Source: Mycobacterium lehmannii
GTDB lineage: Bacteria; Actinomycetota; Actinomycetes; Mycobacteriales; Mycobacteriaceae
Direction: 5' to 3'
NCBI RefSeq assembly: GCF_002245535.1
Contig: NZ_NKCN01000003.1
Location: 62,001-126,000 of the forward strand
Length of the DNA stretch: 64,000 nt
Part shown: one piece after another, positions 50,351 to 59,172 of the stretch
Position numbering within the stretch: position 1 is the stretch's first letter
Layout of the letters: each line of letters begins with the position of its first letter
The notes under the pieces: model-generated
The model's database searches: none
What the model was told of the DNA's origin: nothing
What the model saw: the letters and a program-made list of their open reading frames with translations, nothing else
Position numbers and translations under genes: made by a program

Positions 50351-51168
50351 GGGCTCGGTAGCAGCGCATCGACGAGTTCGCCGAGCGCGCGCACGACGTC
50401 TCTGTCGTCGGACAGCGCCTCCACGATCGCGGCCTGCACGGCGCGCCGCAGACCGAGCCCCTCGGCAGCCAGGCCGCCGGCCAGGATGAGCATCCGCGTC
50501 GAGGACGCCTCGCGTAGCGGTGAGCCGTCGATGCCGCGGATCGCATTGCCGATCGCCACCAGGGTCCGTGCCATCTCGGCGTCGATTCCGGCCTCGTGCG
50601 CGACGATCTCGGTTTCCACCTCGGGCGGAGGGAAGTCGAGTTCGATCGCGATGAACCGTTGGCGCGTCGACTCCTTGATGTTCTTCAGCACGCTCTGGTA
50701 GCCGGGGTTGTACGAGATCACCAGTTGAAACCCGGGCGCCGCGGACAGGGTGGTACCGAGCCGGTCGACCGGCAGTTCGCGGCGGTGGTCGGCCAGTGGG
50801 TGGATCACGACGGTGGTGTCCTGGCGTGCCTCGACGATCTCGTCGAGGTAGCAGATCGCCCCTGTCCGAACTGCTCTGGTCAACGGTCCGTCGACCCAGA
50901 CCGTCTCGCCGCCCTTGAGCAGGAACCGGCCCACCAGATCGGCCGACGTCATGTCCTCGTGGCCGGCGACGGTGATCAACTCGCGGCCCAGATCGTGCGC
51001 CATCGCCTCGACGAACCGGGTCTTACCGCATCCGGTGGGACCCTTGAGCAGCACCGGCGAACCTCGCCGCGCCGCGGCACGAAACACCTCGACCTCATCG
51101 CCGATGGGCCGGTAAAACGGTGCTCGCGACCGGCTTTCGAGTGTCGCCGCGTGGTTGTTCGCCGACAC
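50347..51168 (-). CDS. MoxR-family AAA+ ATPase (NorQ/CbbQ-like)
   Basis: 273 residues. Walker A GPTGCGKT at 43-50, Walker B AICYLDE at 104-110, sensor segment LVISYNPGYQSVLKNIKEST. NorQ/CbbQ family length and layout. I chose the GTG at 51168, one base beyond the stop of the AveC-like gene; the longer frame to 51372 lies inside that gene. It probably forms a hexameric ring that, with the VWA protein, activates a partner protein; the neighbouring membrane protein is the obvious candidate. Confidence 0.9.
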   Translation of the reverse strand: MSANNHAATLESRSRAPFYRPIGDEVEVFRAAARRGSPVLLKGPTGCGKTRFVEAMAHDLGRELITVAGHEDMTSADLVGRFLLKGGETVWVDGPLTRAVRTGAICYLDEIVEARQDTTVVIHPLADHRRELPVDRLGTTLSAAPGFQLVISYNPGYQSVLKNIKESTRQRFIAIELDFPPPEVETEIVAHEAGIDAEMARTLVAIGNAIRGIDGSPLREASSTRMLILAGGLAAEGLGLRRAVQAAIVEALSDDRDVVRALGELVDALLPSP

Positions 51169-51169
51169 G

Positions 51170-52330
51170 TCATTCGCTCCGTTCGTGCGGTATGACGGCG
51201 GGCATCTCCACGCCCTCCGGCAGCACGAATTCGCCGTCGGTGTTGATGTAACCCGAGTGTCTGGTCGGAATCGGCAGCGACGGGTCGGGGCACGGCCGGT
51301 CGGTACCTTCGCCGCACAAACCCGAGGTGAAGTACGAACGCTTCTGCACATCCTCGGGCCACGGATCGGCATGGGTCGCCATGAACTGCGCGGGGATGAT
51401 GTAGAAGACGAAGAACGATGCGCTGATTGCGGCGAAGATCGCGAGGAAACGCACGAACTGCTGTTTGGCGAATCCGCCCCGGACGTTGTCCAGGCCGCGC
51501 TCGACGACCGTGCGGCCGCGGTCGTCGGTGAAGAACCGCAGACAGCACAGCGCGGCTTGCACGCCGCCCCACATCAGGCCCTCGTAGATCGGCCACTGGT
51601 AGTAGGTGCCCGCGTTGATCGACAGCGCCTGGATGGCACCGGGGAACGTGTACATCCCGAGCGGCATCAGGACCAGGCCCTCCATGACGAAGTCGAACAC
51701 GAAACCCCACGCGAAGGCGACGCCGATCAGACCCTTGGTGCCGAGATTCGGCCACCGCTGCTGGGCCTTTCGCATGACCCAGCAGCCCAGGATCGTGCAC
51801 AGCAGCACGCCGTATGCGTATCCGGAAACGTTGATGCCCAACGGTTCTGCCACCTGGGCGCCAGGCCTCTCGGGTGAGAGCCATCCCGGGACGTGCGGAG
51901 CCCACGACCCCATGTTGAACGCCCACGCGTTGTAGGTGCACCACGTGTTGATGTAGTTCAGCAGCGGGTCCTGGAAGAAGAACAGGCCCGTGGACACCAT
52001 GATCATGCCGTCCAACGTGATGCGACGTTCGCGACGCCAGGGCCGGACGATGAACCACCAGATCGCGACCGGGAAGAGCACCGGTGAACCGATCTGCCAC
52101 ATCATCAGCGCGACCTTCATGAAGGTCGGCGGCTCGGTCGGACCGGGATCGACCGGCGTGAAGTACGGGCCGGTGATCCACCGGATCCAGACGTAGATCT
52201 GGAAGACCAGGATCACGCCGCCCAAGGTCGCCCAGATCTTGACCCGGTTCGACGGCCGAGGCGACGCCTCTTCGAGTCGTCCCACTGTGCTGAGCGACTC
52301 AGTGGATGGCTTGTTCGACAGTTCGCTCAC
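51170..52330 (-). CDS. AveC-like (spirocyclase family) membrane protein
   Basis: 386 residues with seven hydrophobic segments that look membrane-spanning (first about 30-50, last about 305-325 before an Arg/Glu-rich tail). The sequence, including TWCTYNAWAFNMGSWAPHVP and YYQWPIYEGLMWGG, resembles the family named after AveC, which sets the spiroketal dehydration step in avermectin synthesis; mycobacterial members have no known function. GTG start at 52330 after GAGGAGG. First gene of the operon with MoxR and VWA, divergent from a TetR. Confidence 0.78.
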   Translation of the reverse strand: MSELSNKPSTESLSTVGRLEEASPRPSNRVKIWATLGGVILVFQIYVWIRWITGPYFTPVDPGPTEPPTFMKVALMMWQIGSPVLFPVAIWWFIVRPWRRERRITLDGMIMVSTGLFFFQDPLLNYINTWCTYNAWAFNMGSWAPHVPGWLSPERPGAQVAEPLGINVSGYAYGVLLCTILGCWVMRKAQQRWPNLGTKGLIGVAFAWGFVFDFVMEGLVLMPLGMYTFPGAIQALSINAGTYYQWPIYEGLMWGGVQAALCCLRFFTDDRGRTVVERGLDNVRGGFAKQQFVRFLAIFAAISASFFVFYIIPAQFMATHADPWPEDVQKRSYFTSGLCGEGTDRPCPDPSLPIPTRHSGYINTDGEFVLPEGVEMPAVIPHERSE

Positions 52331-52374
52331 GACGCCTCCTCGATCGCGCCTCGTCATCGCGATCTCGAGAAAAT

Positions 52375-52388
52375 ATACCGGTCGGTAT
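52375..52388. promoter_or_regulatory. TetR-type operator between AveC-like operon and TetR
   Basis: ATACCG-GT-CGGTAT, perfect 6-bp arms around GT, in the 104-bp divergent region. ATACCGnnCGGTAT-type sites are common targets of TetR proteins. It probably controls both directions. Confidence 0.66.
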
Positions 52389-52434
52389 CTGGAGAACTCA
52401 ATGGGATCTCAGATTCTTATGGCAGACTTCCGGC

Positions 52435-53037
52435 ATGGCGGAGCGGTGGACCCGGGAGCGGCGGCTCGAGCACACCCGGTCCCTGCTGCTGGACGCGGCC
52501 GAGAACGTGTTCGCCGAAAAGGGTTTCACGGCAGCCACTGTCGACGACATCGCCTACGAGGCCGGTTACACGAAGGGCGCGATATACAAGCACTTCGCCA
52601 CCAAAGAAGAGCTGTTTTTGGCCGTCAGCGACCGCTACTGGCGGCGCTACTTCGACAACTTCGCCGAGGTGATGTCGTCGTCGAAACAGGTGGGCGCCCG
52701 CGAGCGCGACGACATCGCGCAACGGTGGCGCCAGCTGAGCCAGGACCGCGGTGCCGAGCATGCTGCCCTCGGCCACGAGTTCACGCTGTACCTGCTGCGC
52801 AATCCGGATGCGCGAGAACGGGTGGTCGGCAAGCGCGCGGAGGTGGTCGAGGCGTTGGCTAAATTCATCGTCGACGGCATCGATCGGCTCGGCGCAACCC
52901 TGGTGATCCCGCCGTTGACGTTCGCCCAGGTGCTGATCGCCACCAGCGACGCCGTCGTGCTCGGCAGTGAACTCGACGACGTCGATCTGTACCGGCCGAT
53001 CATCGACATGTACGTCTCGGCGATCAAATTCCCATGA
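52435..53037 (+). CDS. TetR family transcriptional regulator
   Basis: 200 residues. HTH about 12-60: TRSLLLDAAENVFAEKGFTA then ATVDDIAYEAGYTKGAIYKH. ATG at 52435 chosen; the frame extends upstream through the operator, which argues against a longer protein. Divergent from the AveC-like/MoxR/VWA operon with an ATACCGGTCGGTAT site between, so it is the likely local repressor. Confidence 0.86.
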   Translation: MAERWTRERRLEHTRSLLLDAAENVFAEKGFTAATVDDIAYEAGYTKGAIYKHFATKEELFLAVSDRYWRRYFDNFAEVMSSSKQVGARERDDIAQRWRQLSQDRGAEHAALGHEFTLYLLRNPDARERVVGKRAEVVEALAKFIVDGIDRLGATLVIPPLTFAQVLIATSDAVVLGSELDDVDLYRPIIDMYVSAIKFP

Positions 53038-53063
53038 CGTGAGCCACTGGAACGGACCGAAAC

Positions 53064-54509
53064 CTAGGCCGTGGCAATCGATATGGATTTGGTGTCGGTG
53101 TACCCGTCGATGCCTTCGCGTCCGAGTTCGCGGCCGTAGCCGCTGTCCTTGACGCCGCCGAACGGTGCGAACGGATCCATCGTGTAGCCCTGGTTGACGC
53201 CGAATGTCCCGGTGCGGATGCGCTCGGCGACGGCGACTCCGCGCTCGGTGTCAGTCGTCCACACCGATCCAGCCAAGCCATAGTCGGAATCGTTGGCGAT
53301 CGCCACCGCTTCGTCCTCGTCGGCATAGGCGATGACGGTCAGGACGGGCCCGAAGATCTCCTCGCGCGCGATGGTCATGTCGTTGTCGGCGTCGGCGAAC
53401 AACGTCGGCTTCACATACCAGCCACGGTCGAGCCCGTCGGGCATGTCGGCGCCCCCGACGACGAGGCGGGCGCCCTCGGACTGGCCCTTCTCGATATAGT
53501 CGCGCACTCGCTGCTGCTGACGTTGTGCGACGAGCGGTCCGACCTGTGTGGCCGGATCTGTCGGATCCCCGACGACGAGCGACGTCATCTCGGCGGCCAG
53601 GGCATCGGTGAACTCAGCCGAACGTGCCGCAGGCACCAGAATCCTGGTGAGCGCGTTGCAGATCTGACCGCTGTTGGACAGGCTTGCCGAGCGGACGCCG
53701 GCGGCGACGGCGGCGGGATCGGCGTCGGCGAGGACGATGGCGGCCGACTTGCCGCCGAGTTCGAGGCTGACGCGGCGCAGATCGACGGCGCACGCGGCGG
53801 CCACCGCCTTGCCCGCCGCGGTCGACCCGGTGAACGAGACCTTGTCGACCCCGCGATGTTTCACGAGGTACTCGCCCGCGGAGCGGTCACCCGGCAGCAC
53901 GCTGACCACGCCGTCGGGGAGCCCGGCCTCGGCGATCATGTCGGCGAGCAGCAGTGCGTCCAGCGGTGACTCGGCCGCAGGCTTGAGCACGACCGTGCAG
54001 CCGGCGAGCAGCGCGGGAATCAGCTTGGTGACGATCAGGAACTGCGGCATGTTCCACGGCACGATGGCGGCGACGACACCCACCGGCTCGCGGCGGATAC
54101 GGATATCGGTTCCATACATTCCCGGGCGGGATTCCTCCCACGGGTACGTATCGGCCAGATCGCAGAACGCCGACATCATCATCGTGGGCAGTCCGACCTG
54201 CGCGCGCTGGGCGAAGCTGATGGGCGCCCCGATCTCGGCGGTGATGGTCTCGGCCATCTCGCCGCGCCGTTCGCCGTACCGCTCGGCCAGCCGGCGCACG
54301 GCGGCGATGCGTTCGGCGGGGGCCAGACGCGGCCACGGACCGGAGTCGAACGCGGAGCGCGCGGCGGCGACGGCCCTGTCGATGTCCGCGGGTCCGGCGG
54401 CGGCGACGCGCGCGACGGGTTCCTCGGTGTGAGGAGAAATGACCTCGATGTGGTCCCCGGCGCTCGCTGGCGACCATTGGCCGCCGATGAACAACTCGTC
54501 CGATCGCAT
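53064..54509 (-). CDS. Aldehyde dehydrogenase (NAD(P)-dependent)
   Basis: 481 residues. Complete motif set: PWNMP at 151, FTGST near 226-230, catalytic E250 (SLELGGKS) and nucleophile C284 (NSGQICNA). ATG at 54509 chosen over the frame start at 54545. Oxidises an aldehyde to the acid, linking the alcohol-oxidising SDRs with CoA activation. Divergent from the Rieske copy B operon across 195 bp; converges on TetR 52435. Confidence 0.92.
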   Translation of the reverse strand: MRSDELFIGGQWSPASAGDHIEVISPHTEEPVARVAAAGPADIDRAVAAARSAFDSGPWPRLAPAERIAAVRRLAERYGERRGEMAETITAEIGAPISFAQRAQVGLPTMMMSAFCDLADTYPWEESRPGMYGTDIRIRREPVGVVAAIVPWNMPQFLIVTKLIPALLAGCTVVLKPAAESPLDALLLADMIAEAGLPDGVVSVLPGDRSAGEYLVKHRGVDKVSFTGSTAAGKAVAAACAVDLRRVSLELGGKSAAIVLADADPAAVAAGVRSASLSNSGQICNALTRILVPAARSAEFTDALAAEMTSLVVGDPTDPATQVGPLVAQRQQQRVRDYIEKGQSEGARLVVGGADMPDGLDRGWYVKPTLFADADNDMTIAREEIFGPVLTVIAYADEDEAVAIANDSDYGLAGSVWTTDTERGVAVAERIRTGTFGVNQGYTMDPFAPFGGVKDSGYGRELGREGIDGYTDTKSISIATA

Positions 54510-54614
54510 TGTCTGCTCACCTTTCCGCGCCGATGTCTGCACCACGGTTGTGGTCCGAATGGAGGTCCGACCGCGGTGCGTAATCGGTGTCGCTGCCCGG
54601 CCCCGGCCGGTCTA

Positions 54615-54632
54615 TATCAACTACTTGCGATT
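54615..54632. promoter_or_regulatory. Regulatory box between aldehyde dehydrogenase and Rieske B
   Basis: Reverse complement reads AATCGCAAGTAGTTGATA, matching 17 of 18 positions of the box at 59173. It lies in the divergent 195-bp region (54510-54704), 73 bp before the Rieske start. The identical flank AATCG makes coincidence unlikely. Nothing else distinct was seen in this gap apart from the ribosome site AGGAGTAAGG. Confidence 0.6.
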
Positions 54633-54704
54633 GTGACATGGAGCATATACCGTCGGCGCTGCAGCTCCCGGCACGGTCCAGGCCGGGCGGACAGGAGTAA
54701 GGCA

Positions 54705-55970
54705 ATGGCTCGCTTTCCCAAACCGCCAGAAGGAAGTTGGACGGAGCACTACCCCGAACTGGGAACCGATCCGGTCTCCTACGAGGACTCCATCAGTCCG
54801 GAGTTCTACGAGAAGGAACGCCACGCGATCTTCAAGCGCGCGTGGCTGAATGTCGGCCGGACCGAACAGGTTCCGCGCAAAGGCAGCTACTTCACCAAGG
54901 AGTTGAAGGTCGCAGGCACGTCGATCATCGTGGTGCGGACCACCTCCGGTGAGGTCAAGGCGTATCACAACATCTGTCGGCACCGCGGCAACAAACTGGT
55001 GTGGAACGACATGCCGCTCGAAGAGACCAGCGGGGTATGCAGGCAGTTCACCTGCAAGTACCACGCCTGGCGCTACGACCTCGACGGCAACCTCACCTTC
55101 GTGCAGCAGGAGGAGGAGTTCTTCAACCTCGACAAGAGCCGCTACGGGCTGGTGCCGGTGCACTGCGAGGTCTGGGAAGGGTTCATCTTCGTCAACTTCG
55201 CCAAGGAACCCGAACAGTCGCTGCGTGAGTTCCTCGGTCCGATGATCACCAACCTGGAGGGCTACCCGTTCGACAAGATGACGTCGCGGTTCCACTACCG
55301 GTCAGAGGTCAAGGCGAACTGGAAGCTCTACATGGACGCGTTCCAGGAGTTCTACCACGCGCCGGTACTGCACGCGAACCAGTCGCCGACCGCCTACTCG
55401 AAGGCCGCCGCCGAGGCCGGCTTCGAGGCGCCGCACTACCGCATCGAGGGTCCGCACCGACTGGTCAGCACCTCGGGTGTGCGCGCCTGGGAGATGGCCG
55501 ACGAGATGCGCAAGCCGATCGAGGACATCTGCCAAAGTGGATTGTTCGGGCCATGGGACAAGCCGGATCTGGGGGAGATGCCCGCCGGCCTGAACCCGGC
55601 GAAATGCGATCCGTGGGGCCTTGATTCGTTCCAGTTGTTCCCGAACTTCGTGATCTTGTTCTGGGGGCAGGGCTGGTACCTGACCTACCACTATTGGCCG
55701 ACGTCGTACAACACGCACCTGTTCGAGGGCACCGTGTATTTCCCGCAGCCGCGCACTCCCCGAGAACGCATCGCGCAGGAACTGGCCGCGGTGTCGTTCA
55801 AGGAATACGGGCTGCAGGACGCCAACACGCTGGAGGCCACCCAGTCGATGATCGAGTCGCGGGTGCTCGACGACTTCCTGCTCTGCGATCAGGAGGTGCT
55901 GATCCGCCACCTGCACAAGGAGACCGCGGCGTGGGTAGAGAACTACGAACGCAAGACGGCGGGTGTGTGA
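54705..55970 (+). CDS. Rieske non-heme iron oxygenase, alpha subunit (copy B)
   Basis: 421 residues. Rieske ligands C91, H93, C117, H120 with the same 23-residue gap as copies A and C, plus an extra conserved Cys (C112). Mononuclear iron site E215-x2-H218-x4-H223 in DAFQEFYHAPVLH. ATG at 54705 preceded by CAGGAGTAAGG; starts MARFPKPPEGSWTEHYPELG. The operon continues with the small protein, an amidohydrolase and a MarR. Substrate unknown. Confidence 0.91.
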   Translation: MARFPKPPEGSWTEHYPELGTDPVSYEDSISPEFYEKERHAIFKRAWLNVGRTEQVPRKGSYFTKELKVAGTSIIVVRTTSGEVKAYHNICRHRGNKLVWNDMPLEETSGVCRQFTCKYHAWRYDLDGNLTFVQQEEEFFNLDKSRYGLVPVHCEVWEGFIFVNFAKEPEQSLREFLGPMITNLEGYPFDKMTSRFHYRSEVKANWKLYMDAFQEFYHAPVLHANQSPTAYSKAAAEAGFEAPHYRIEGPHRLVSTSGVRAWEMADEMRKPIEDICQSGLFGPWDKPDLGEMPAGLNPAKCDPWGLDSFQLFPNFVILFWGQGWYLTYHYWPTSYNTHLFEGTVYFPQPRTPRERIAQELAAVSFKEYGLQDANTLEATQSMIESRVLDDFLLCDQEVLIRHLHKETAAWVENYERKTAGV

Positions 55971-55971
55971 G

Positions 55972-56310
55972 ATGACGACCACGACGGCCAAGTTGCCACC
56001 GGAATTCGCCGACTTGGAACAGTTTTCGGACTGGTGCCTGGGGTCTGAGGCCGAACGCTATGCCAAGCGGCTGTCCTCGACGATGACCGAGATGCAGGCC
56101 TTCTACGATGCGATCACCGCGCGCGCCGAGGAGGCCATCGCCTACTGCGACAAGTTCTCCCTGGACGAGCTGCCCGAGGACGTGCTCAACCTGATGCATC
56201 TGCTGTACTCGATGATTCAGGTGTCCTTCCCGGTCGAGTGCTGGAAGCAGCCGAAGGTGCCCGATTCGGGTGCCACAACGCTCGACTGCGTTTCCGAACC
56301 GGTTCCGTGA
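55972..56310 (+). CDS. Small helical protein paired with Rieske oxygenase (family member B)
   Basis: 112 residues. PEFADLEQFSDWCLGSEAER, YAKRLSSTMTEMQAFYD, AIAYCDKFSLDELPEDVLNL, and VSFPVECWKQPKVPDSGAT match member A (24878) closely and member C (62309) well. Predicted helical, soluble. ATG one base after the Rieske stop; the end overlaps the amidohydrolase GTG. Conserved Cys occur in DWCL and AYCD. See the finding on Rieske-associated small proteins. Confidence 0.82.
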   Translation: MTTTTAKLPPEFADLEQFSDWCLGSEAERYAKRLSSTMTEMQAFYDAITARAEEAIAYCDKFSLDELPEDVLNLMHLLYSMIQVSFPVECWKQPKVPDSGATTLDCVSEPVP

Positions 56311-57557
56311 CCGATCGAATCGTCCTGCGCGCTGCGCGCTGGGCCGACGTCGTGGCCGGTGAGGTGCGCTCGCCGGCCGTGGTGGTCGTCGAAGGCAACC
56401 GCATAGTCGCGGTCAATCCAGCGGAACCGCAAGACGATTCGGTGACCGAGATCGACCTCGGAGATGTCACGCTGTTGCCGGGCCTGATGGACATGGAGCT
56501 CAACCTCCTCATCGGAGGGCCCGGCGGGCCGGAGGGCTTGCCCAGCCCCATGCACGGTGTGCAGGACGATCCCGTCTATCGCACGCTGCGCGGGGCGGTC
56601 AACGCCCGCAGGACGCTGGAGGCCGGCTTCACCACCGTGCGCAACCTCGGCCTCATGGTCAAGACGGGCGGCTACCTGCTCGACGTCGCGTTGCAGCGGG
56701 CGATAGACCAGGGTTGGCACGTCGGCCCACGGATCTACCCCGCCGGGCACGCGGTCACTCCGTACGGCGGCCATCTCGATCCGACGGTGTTCCAGCGGCT
56801 GGCTCCGGGCATCATGCCGTTGTCGGTGGCCGAGGGCATCGCCAACGGCGTCGACGACGTGCGCGCGTGCGTGCGCTACCAGGTCCGCCACGGCGCCAAG
56901 CTGATCAAGGTATCGGCCTCCGGTGGGGTGATGTCGCACAGCACCGCTCCCGGCGCGCAGCAGTACTCCGACGCGGAACTCGCCGCCATCGCCGACGAGG
57001 CGCACCGTGCGGGCGTCCGCGTCGCCGCACATGCGATCGGGGACAGCGCGATCCGTGCGTGCATCAAGGCAGGCATCGATTGCATCGAGCACGGATTCCT
57101 CGCCAGCGATGAGACGATCCAACAGATGGCCGACACCGGCACCTTCCTCGTCTCGACCACCTACTTGACCCAGGCGATGGCGATCGACCGCATCGCGCCC
57201 GAGCTTCGGAAGAAGGCAGAGGAGGTGTTTCCCCGCGCACAGGCCATGCTGCCCAAGGCCATTGCGGCCGGTGTGCGCATCGCCTGCGGTACCGACGCCC
57301 CGGCGATTCCGCACGGCCAGAACGCCAAAGAACTGTGTGCGCTCGTCGAACGGGGCATGACGCCGATTCAGGCGATCCGCGCCGCCACCGTGACCAGTGC
57401 CGAGCTGATCGAGGCCGACGACGAGCTGGGCCGCCTGGCGCCCGGCTACCTCGCCGACATCATCGCGGTGCCCGGGGATCTGACCGACATCGCCGCCACC
57501 CTCGATGTGTGCTTCGTGATGAAGGACGGTCACGTCTACAAGCACGAAGAGGGGTGA
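56307..57557 (+). CDS. Amidohydrolase family protein with altered N-terminal metal motif (ExN)
   Basis: 416 residues. PGLMDMELN (E64, N66) replaces the HxH of typical members, as in the paralogue at 23658. Retained: GAKLIKVSASGGVMS, RVAAHAIGDSAIRACIKAG, CIEHGFLASD, GTDAPAIPHG. GTG overlaps the small-protein stop, and its own stop overlaps the MarR GTG. Probably hydrolyses a cyclic or amide intermediate after oxygenation. Confidence 0.85.
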   Translation: MTDRIVLRAARWADVVAGEVRSPAVVVVEGNRIVAVNPAEPQDDSVTEIDLGDVTLLPGLMDMELNLLIGGPGGPEGLPSPMHGVQDDPVYRTLRGAVNARRTLEAGFTTVRNLGLMVKTGGYLLDVALQRAIDQGWHVGPRIYPAGHAVTPYGGHLDPTVFQRLAPGIMPLSVAEGIANGVDDVRACVRYQVRHGAKLIKVSASGGVMSHSTAPGAQQYSDAELAAIADEAHRAGVRVAAHAIGDSAIRACIKAGIDCIEHGFLASDETIQQMADTGTFLVSTTYLTQAMAIDRIAPELRKKAEEVFPRAQAMLPKAIAAGVRIACGTDAPAIPHGQNAKELCALVERGMTPIQAIRAATVTSAELIEADDELGRLAPGYLADIIAVPGDLTDIAATLDVCFVMKDGHVYKHEEG

Positions 57558-58045
57558 CGGTGGTGGCTGGGGAAACAGACGCAGAACTGGGCATGGAACT
57601 CGGCGACAACATCCTGTGGCATCTGAAGCAGGCCTGGTACTTCGCGCTGACCGCCGTCAACGACGCGGTCGGCCAGCACGGCGTCAGCACCGCCCAGATC
57701 GGTGTGCTGCGGCAACTGGCCAACGAGCCGGGCCTGTCCGGAGCCGAACTCGCGCGCCGATTGCTGATCACCCCGCAGGGGGTGCAACTGGCGGTCAAGT
57801 CTCTGGAGCAGCGGGGGCTGGTCGAACGTAAACCCGATCCGCACCACGCGCGAATCCTGAAGGCGTACCTGACCTCTGAGGGACGCAAGGTCGCAGGCGC
57901 GGTCGTCAGCGATGCCATCGCCGCCCACGAGGCCGTCTTCGGCGTCCTCACTCAAGAAGAGCAGCAGACGCTGCGTGACCTGCTGGCCCGGGTGGTCGTG
58001 AAGGGTACCGGGCACACGATGGCCGACGACCACATCGGCGACTGA
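57554..58045 (+). CDS. MarR family transcriptional regulator
   Basis: 163 residues. Winged HTH: VSTAQIGVLRQLANEPGLSG then AELARRLLITPQGVQLAVKS, LEQRGLVERKPDPHHARILKA (wing), then TSEGRK. GTG overlaps the amidohydrolase stop; other GTGs 6 and 9 bases on are possible. As the last gene of the Rieske B operon it may respond to its substrate; the shared AAGTACTTGAT boxes are possible targets, but this is not shown. Confidence 0.85.
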   Translation: MTVVAGETDAELGMELGDNILWHLKQAWYFALTAVNDAVGQHGVSTAQIGVLRQLANEPGLSGAELARRLLITPQGVQLAVKSLEQRGLVERKPDPHHARILKAYLTSEGRKVAGAVVSDAIAAHEAVFGVLTQEEQQTLRDLLARVVVKGTGHTMADDHIGD

Positions 58046-58050
58046 TCGAC

Positions 58051-59121
58051 TCAGCCGTTGCCGAAGCCGATGTGGCTGCGAATCAACGGAAGATCCGCCA
58101 TGGTCGCGAATCCCGCGGGCGCGGCGACGATCGCGGGCACCGCGTTGAGCACCTGCATCGCCGTCGCCACGTTCGCCGAGCGCACGTGCTCGGCCATGCT
58201 CGCATCGCGGCTGAAGCTGGCGAGGGAGAAGAAGTGGGTGCGCATCGACGGATCACCCTCGATGGTCAGCGTCCAGCCGTGTTGTGGCTTCGGCCAATGC
58301 GTGGGGTACTCGTTGCCGACCGTCCACAGCGTCTCGATCTCGACCAGTGTCTCACCGTTGCGTCGGCCCGACCACGTCCACCGTTGGCCCGCCGTCGTTC
58401 CCGCGGCCAGGACGCGGTCGAAGATCTGATGGTCGGACGTGGCCGCGACGGCGTCGACCGAGGCGGTCACCTCGTCGATGCCCGCGTTGAGCGCATCGGC
58501 GATGAGCCAGACCTGCTCGCTGAAGATCGCGCTGTTGAACGCGAGGAAGTCGGTGCCCGTGGGGCTGATGGTCTCGACGGGTTCTCCGAAGCACATGTTG
58601 TCGAACGTGATCGCCGTGCTGTCGTAGACCGACCAGTCGGCGCGCTCCTGCAGAGTCACCCTGTCGATGGTGCGGCTCATCCCCGACAACGCCAACGGCA
58701 GCACGCCGGACAGGTTGCCCGGATTCAGACCGCTTCCGTGCACGGTGCTGTTGCCGGTCTTGCACGCGTCGAGCAACCGATCGCGGTCCGCAGGCCGGAT
58801 GCGACGCGGGTGGAACAAGAATGCGGTCGTGGCCACGTTCTTGCAGTTGGCCAGGATCGCGCACACCTCGTCGACTTCGGTGTTACGGGGCGTGTACAGC
58901 ACGCAATCGGCGTCGAGGGCGAGTATCCGATCCACGTCCGTGGTGGCGGCGACGCCGATCGGGTCGCGGCCGGCCAGGGTCCCGACATCGACACCGTCCT
59001 TATCCGCGGAATACACACGCGCCCCGACCAGATCGAACGCCGACCGGTTGTCGAGCACCGCGGTGATCATCTCGACGCCCACGGCGCCGGTGCCCCATGC
59101 GATGACGCGATGCCGTTGCAT
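58051..59121 (-). CDS. NAD(P)H-dependent amine dehydrogenase-like / dihydrodipicolinate reductase N-terminal fold protein
   Basis: 356 residues. Rossmann start HRVIAWGTGAVGVEMITAVL, then DADCVLYTPRNTEVDEV and GSGLNPGNLSGVLPLALSGM. This mycobacterial family resembles amine dehydrogenases derived from DapB-like folds; some relatives have been assigned roles in lipid or steroid metabolism only by annotation. ATG at 59121. Divergent from the KshB-like reductase across 80 bp with two AAG-type boxes. Substrate unknown. Confidence 0.72.
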   Translation of the reverse strand: MQRHRVIAWGTGAVGVEMITAVLDNRSAFDLVGARVYSADKDGVDVGTLAGRDPIGVAATTDVDRILALDADCVLYTPRNTEVDEVCAILANCKNVATTAFLFHPRRIRPADRDRLLDACKTGNSTVHGSGLNPGNLSGVLPLALSGMSRTIDRVTLQERADWSVYDSTAITFDNMCFGEPVETISPTGTDFLAFNSAIFSEQVWLIADALNAGIDEVTASVDAVAATSDHQIFDRVLAAGTTAGQRWTWSGRRNGETLVEIETLWTVGNEYPTHWPKPQHGWTLTIEGDPSMRTHFFSLASFSRDASMAEHVRSANVATAMQVLNAVPAIVAAPAGFATMADLPLIRSHIGFGNG

Positions 59122-59155
59122 TCGGTCACGCTACGTCATCGGCACACGGGGCCGC

Positions 59156-59171
59156 ATCAAGTGCTTGAGAT
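59156..59171. promoter_or_regulatory. KstR2-like box
   Basis: ATCAAGTGCTTGAGAT: TCAAG-TG-CTTGA is a perfect inverted repeat around TG. Nine of ten fixed positions agree with the KstR2-type motif AnCAAGnnCTTGnT as I recall it. Divergent promoter of 58051 and 59202. Confidence 0.55.
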
Positions 59172-59172
59172 C

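Noticed and set aside
48860..50701. 613-residue open frame on the plus strand
   Set aside because: Antisense to the VWA and MoxR genes, whose MIDAS and Walker motifs show the real coding strand.
50976..52181. 401-residue minus-strand frame over the AveC-like gene
   Set aside because: Different frame from the seven-segment membrane protein, with scrambled Arg-rich translation; the AveC-like frame has a good ribosome site and family similarity.
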